Shown: positions 62,317 to 64,000 of the stretch, piece after piece
Layout of the letters: each line of letters begins with the position of its first letter
How positions within the stretch are numbered: position 1 is the first letter of the stretch
NCBI RefSeq assembly: GCF_014696825.1
Contig: NZ_JACJQU010000002.1
Span: 744,001 to 808,000, forward strand
Direction of reading: 5' to 3'
DNA: 64,000 bases
Source of the DNA: Anabaena sphaerica FACHB-251
GTDB taxonomy: Bacteria > Cyanobacteriota > Cyanobacteriia > Cyanobacteriales > Nostocaceae
Notes under the pieces: model-generated
Seen by the model: only the letters and a program-made list of their open reading frames with translations
What the model was told of the DNA's origin: nothing
Databases searched by the model: none
Position numbers and translations under genes: made by a program

Positions 62317-63339
62317 TTGTCTAAATCTTATCGTGTAGCTATTTTGGGTGCGACTGGTGCTGTAGGTACGGAGTTGCTGGAATTACTAGAAAGCCGGAAT
62401 TTTCCCATTGCTGATTTAAAATTGTTAGCATCACAACGGAGTGCGGGAAAGACGCTCAAATTTAAAGGAGAAAATCTCTTAATTGAGGCAGTCAGCGATC
62501 GCTCCTTTGAAAATGTTGATATCGTGTTGGCTAGTGCTGGTGGTGGGACATCCAAAAGGTGGGCTGGTGTAGCTGTCGAAAAAGGCGCAGTTGTAATTGA
62601 TAACTCCAGTGCCTTCAGAATGAACCAAGAAGTTCCCTTGGTAGTACCAGAAGTGAATCCCCAAGCCGCAGCTAGTCATAAAGGCATTATTGCCAATCCC
62701 AACTGCACAACAATTTTAATGACTTTGGCGGTATGGCCGCTGCATCAAGTAAAAGCAGTAAAACGAATTGTAGCTGCAACTTACCAATCCGCTAGTGGCG
62801 CTGGTGCTAAAGCAATGGAGGAAGTCAAAACCCAAACCAGTGCTATATTACAGGGACAGTCACCTGTAGCTGAGGTACTACCTTATCCGTTGGCATTTAA
62901 CTTATTTCCCCATAATTCCCCAATGACCGATGTGGGATATTGTGAGGAAGAACTAAAAATGGTCAACGAAACCAGAAAAATATTTGGTAGTCAAGAAATT
63001 AGAATTACTGCCACTTGTGTACGGGTTCCCGTACTTCGCGCCCATTCAGAAGCCATTAACCTGGAGTTTGAAACACCTTTTGATCCAGATGAGGCGAGAG
63101 CAATTTTAAGTCATTCTCCTGGTGTTAAATTGGTGGAAGATTGGCAAGCAAATTATTTTCCCATGCCCATAGAAGCTAGTGGTCGGGATGAAGTTTTAGT
63201 CGGGAGAATTCGGCAAGATATTTCTCATCCTTGTGGCTTAGAATTATGGCTTTGTGGTGATCAAATCCGCAAAGGTGCAGCCTTAAATGCAGTGCAAATT
63301 GCTGAATTATTAATAGAAAAAAATTGGTTGAGTCACTAG
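62317..63339 (+). CDS. asd: Aspartate-semialdehyde dehydrogenase
   Basis: 340 residues. NADP-dependent reduction of aspartyl phosphate in lysine/threonine/methionine synthesis, cytoplasmic. NADP loop GATGAVGTELLELLE at the N-terminus; active-site Cys at about 130 in NPNCTT; QSASGAGAKAMEE; substrate region VPVLRAHSEA. The start is a TTG directly behind a perfect AGGAGG site, so a rare start codon with strong ribosome binding. Starts a two-gene unit with dapA. Confidence 0.96.
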   Translation: MSKSYRVAILGATGAVGTELLELLESRNFPIADLKLLASQRSAGKTLKFKGENLLIEAVSDRSFENVDIVLASAGGGTSKRWAGVAVEKGAVVIDNSSAFRMNQEVPLVVPEVNPQAAASHKGIIANPNCTTILMTLAVWPLHQVKAVKRIVAATYQSASGAGAKAMEEVKTQTSAILQGQSPVAEVLPYPLAFNLFPHNSPMTDVGYCEEELKMVNETRKIFGSQEIRITATCVRVPVLRAHSEAINLEFETPFDPDEARAILSHSPGVKLVEDWQANYFPMPIEASGRDEVLVGRIRQDISHPCGLELWLCGDQIRKGAALNAVQIAELLIEKNWLSH

Positions 63340-63356
63340 TCATAGTTTTGTGATCA

Positions 63357-63383
63357 TTGACAACTAACAACTGACAACTGAAC
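63357..63383. repeat. Short tandem repeat (ACAACTG/ACAACTA)
   Basis: Three heptamer-like units of the form ACAACTG in the 65-bp gap between asd and dapA, so it is transcribed with the operon. Confidence 0.7.
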
Positions 63384-63404
63384 AAATGGAGGAGTGAAAA
63401 AAGG

Positions 63405-64000
63405 GTGGGAGATTTTGGCACAATTGTAACCGCTATGATTACGCCGTTTAAAGCAGACGGCAGCGTTAACTATGATGTAGCAGCCAAATTAGCAGCACAC
63501 TTAGTTGATAACGGTACAGACACCTTAGTGGTGTGTGGAACCACAGGTGAATCCCCTACGTTAACTTGGGATGAGGAATACCAGTTATTTGTTGAGGTGT
63601 TGCAAGCTGTAGAAGGTAAAGCCAAGGTAATTGCAGGTTGTGGTTCTAATTCCACCACCGAAGCGATCGCCGCAACCCAAAAAGCAGCTAAAATAGGAGT
63701 ACATGGTTCTTTACAAGTTGTTCCCTATTACAACAAACCGCCGCAAGCGGGATTATATCAACACTTTCAGGCGATCGCCCAAGCTTGTCCCGAACTACCG
63801 ATGTTGTTATATAATATTCCTGGTCGGACTGGTCAAAACCTGAGTCCAGAGACAGTTGTGCAGTTAGCACAAATCGACAACATTGTGGGCATCAAAGAAG
63901 CCAGTGGGAACTTAGACCAAGCTAGTGAAATTCGCCGCTTGACACCACAAGAATTTCAGATTTACGCTGGAGATGATTCTTTAACCTTGCCTCTGTTAGC
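63405..64000 (+). CDS. dapA: 4-hydroxy-tetrahydrodipicolinate synthase, 3' end beyond window
   Basis: First 198 codons from a GTG at 63405, running off the right edge. Condenses pyruvate with aspartate semialdehyde, the product of the upstream gene, at the entry to lysine/diaminopimelate synthesis. Motifs: [25 protein letters not shown], the Tyr in [13 protein letters not shown] and the Schiff-base Lys in [10 protein letters not shown]. Ribosome site GGAGGAG lies about 10 bases before the GTG. Operon with asd by spacing and function. Confidence 0.96.
   Translation, partial: MGDFGTIVTAMITPFKADGSVNYDVAAKLAAHLVDNGTDTLVVCGTTGESPTLTWDEEYQLFVEVLQAVEGKAKVIAGCGSNSTTEAIAATQKAAKIGVHGSLQVVPYYNKPPQAGLYQHFQAIAQACPELPMLLYNIPGRTGQNLSPETVVQLAQIDNIVGIKEASGNLDQASEIRRLTPQEFQIYAGDDSLTLPLL

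Overview
The window reads as chromosome of a filamentous, probably heterocyst-forming cyanobacterium (Nostocales). Evidence: many HIP1 octamers (GCGATCGC) in genes and spacers; runs of short tandem heptamers typical of this order (GGGAACA, CCCCAGT, CCTGTCA, TCTGCCT types); photosynthesis genes petE, psbV, a cytochrome c6 and an NDH-1MS CO2-uptake operon; and a spacer load of small palindromic repeats and decayed insertion sequences.

Layout. 1-6.4 kb: LytR/CpsA/Psr protein (cut by the left edge), a dead tnpB, small membrane protein, AI-2E-type exporter, MFS transporter, queD. 6.4-9.3 kb: a five-domain cyclic-di-GMP protein and a 54-residue membrane protein. 9.4-16.5 kb: carbon acquisition, with a Tat-exported beta-carbonic anhydrase divergent from ndhF, an internally deleted carbonic anhydrase ghost, ndhD, a CDP-alcohol phosphatidyltransferase and a CO2-hydration (Cup/Chp) protein. 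16.5-19 kb: mobile debris, a broken STAND-type NTPase and a small two-helix membrane protein. 19-25 kb: NodB deacetylase, HNH endonuclease, ribbon-helix-helix protein, a GAF-GAF histidine-kinase-like protein lacking its phospho-acceptor His and its translationally coupled START-like partner, tRNA-Glu. 25.5-30.2 kb: Na+/H+ antiporter, a PetB-like protein that lacks half of its heme ligands, TonB-like protein. 30.6-32.6 kb: cytochrome c6, plastocyanin, cytochrome c550.

32.9-39.8 kb: a sugar ABC importer (two permeases and a binding protein) split by a subtilase plus AAA-ATPase pair that matches the IetAS anti-phage/plasmid-stability system. 40-46 kb: MFS, accD, prepilin peptidase, leuB. 46-52.6 kb: a NERD-helicase whose NERD catalytic Glu appears to be Ala, a TPR pseudogene carrying a palindromic MITE, a DUF29 protein, a YdeP-type molybdopterin oxidoreductase and an XRE regulator. 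53-64 kb: S1-domain protein, dienelactone hydrolase, GntR regulator, alpha/beta hydrolase, the tig-clpP-clpX protein quality-control cluster, then asd-dapA of lysine synthesis (dapA cut by the right edge).

The strongest leads are the IetAS cassette inside the sugar operon, the carbonic anhydrase/NDH-1MS neighbourhood with its ghost gene, the heme-ligand-deficient PetB paralogue, and several enzyme-like proteins with substituted key residues. I saw no CRISPR array, rRNA operon or prophage. All family calls are from reading the sequence; no database search was run.
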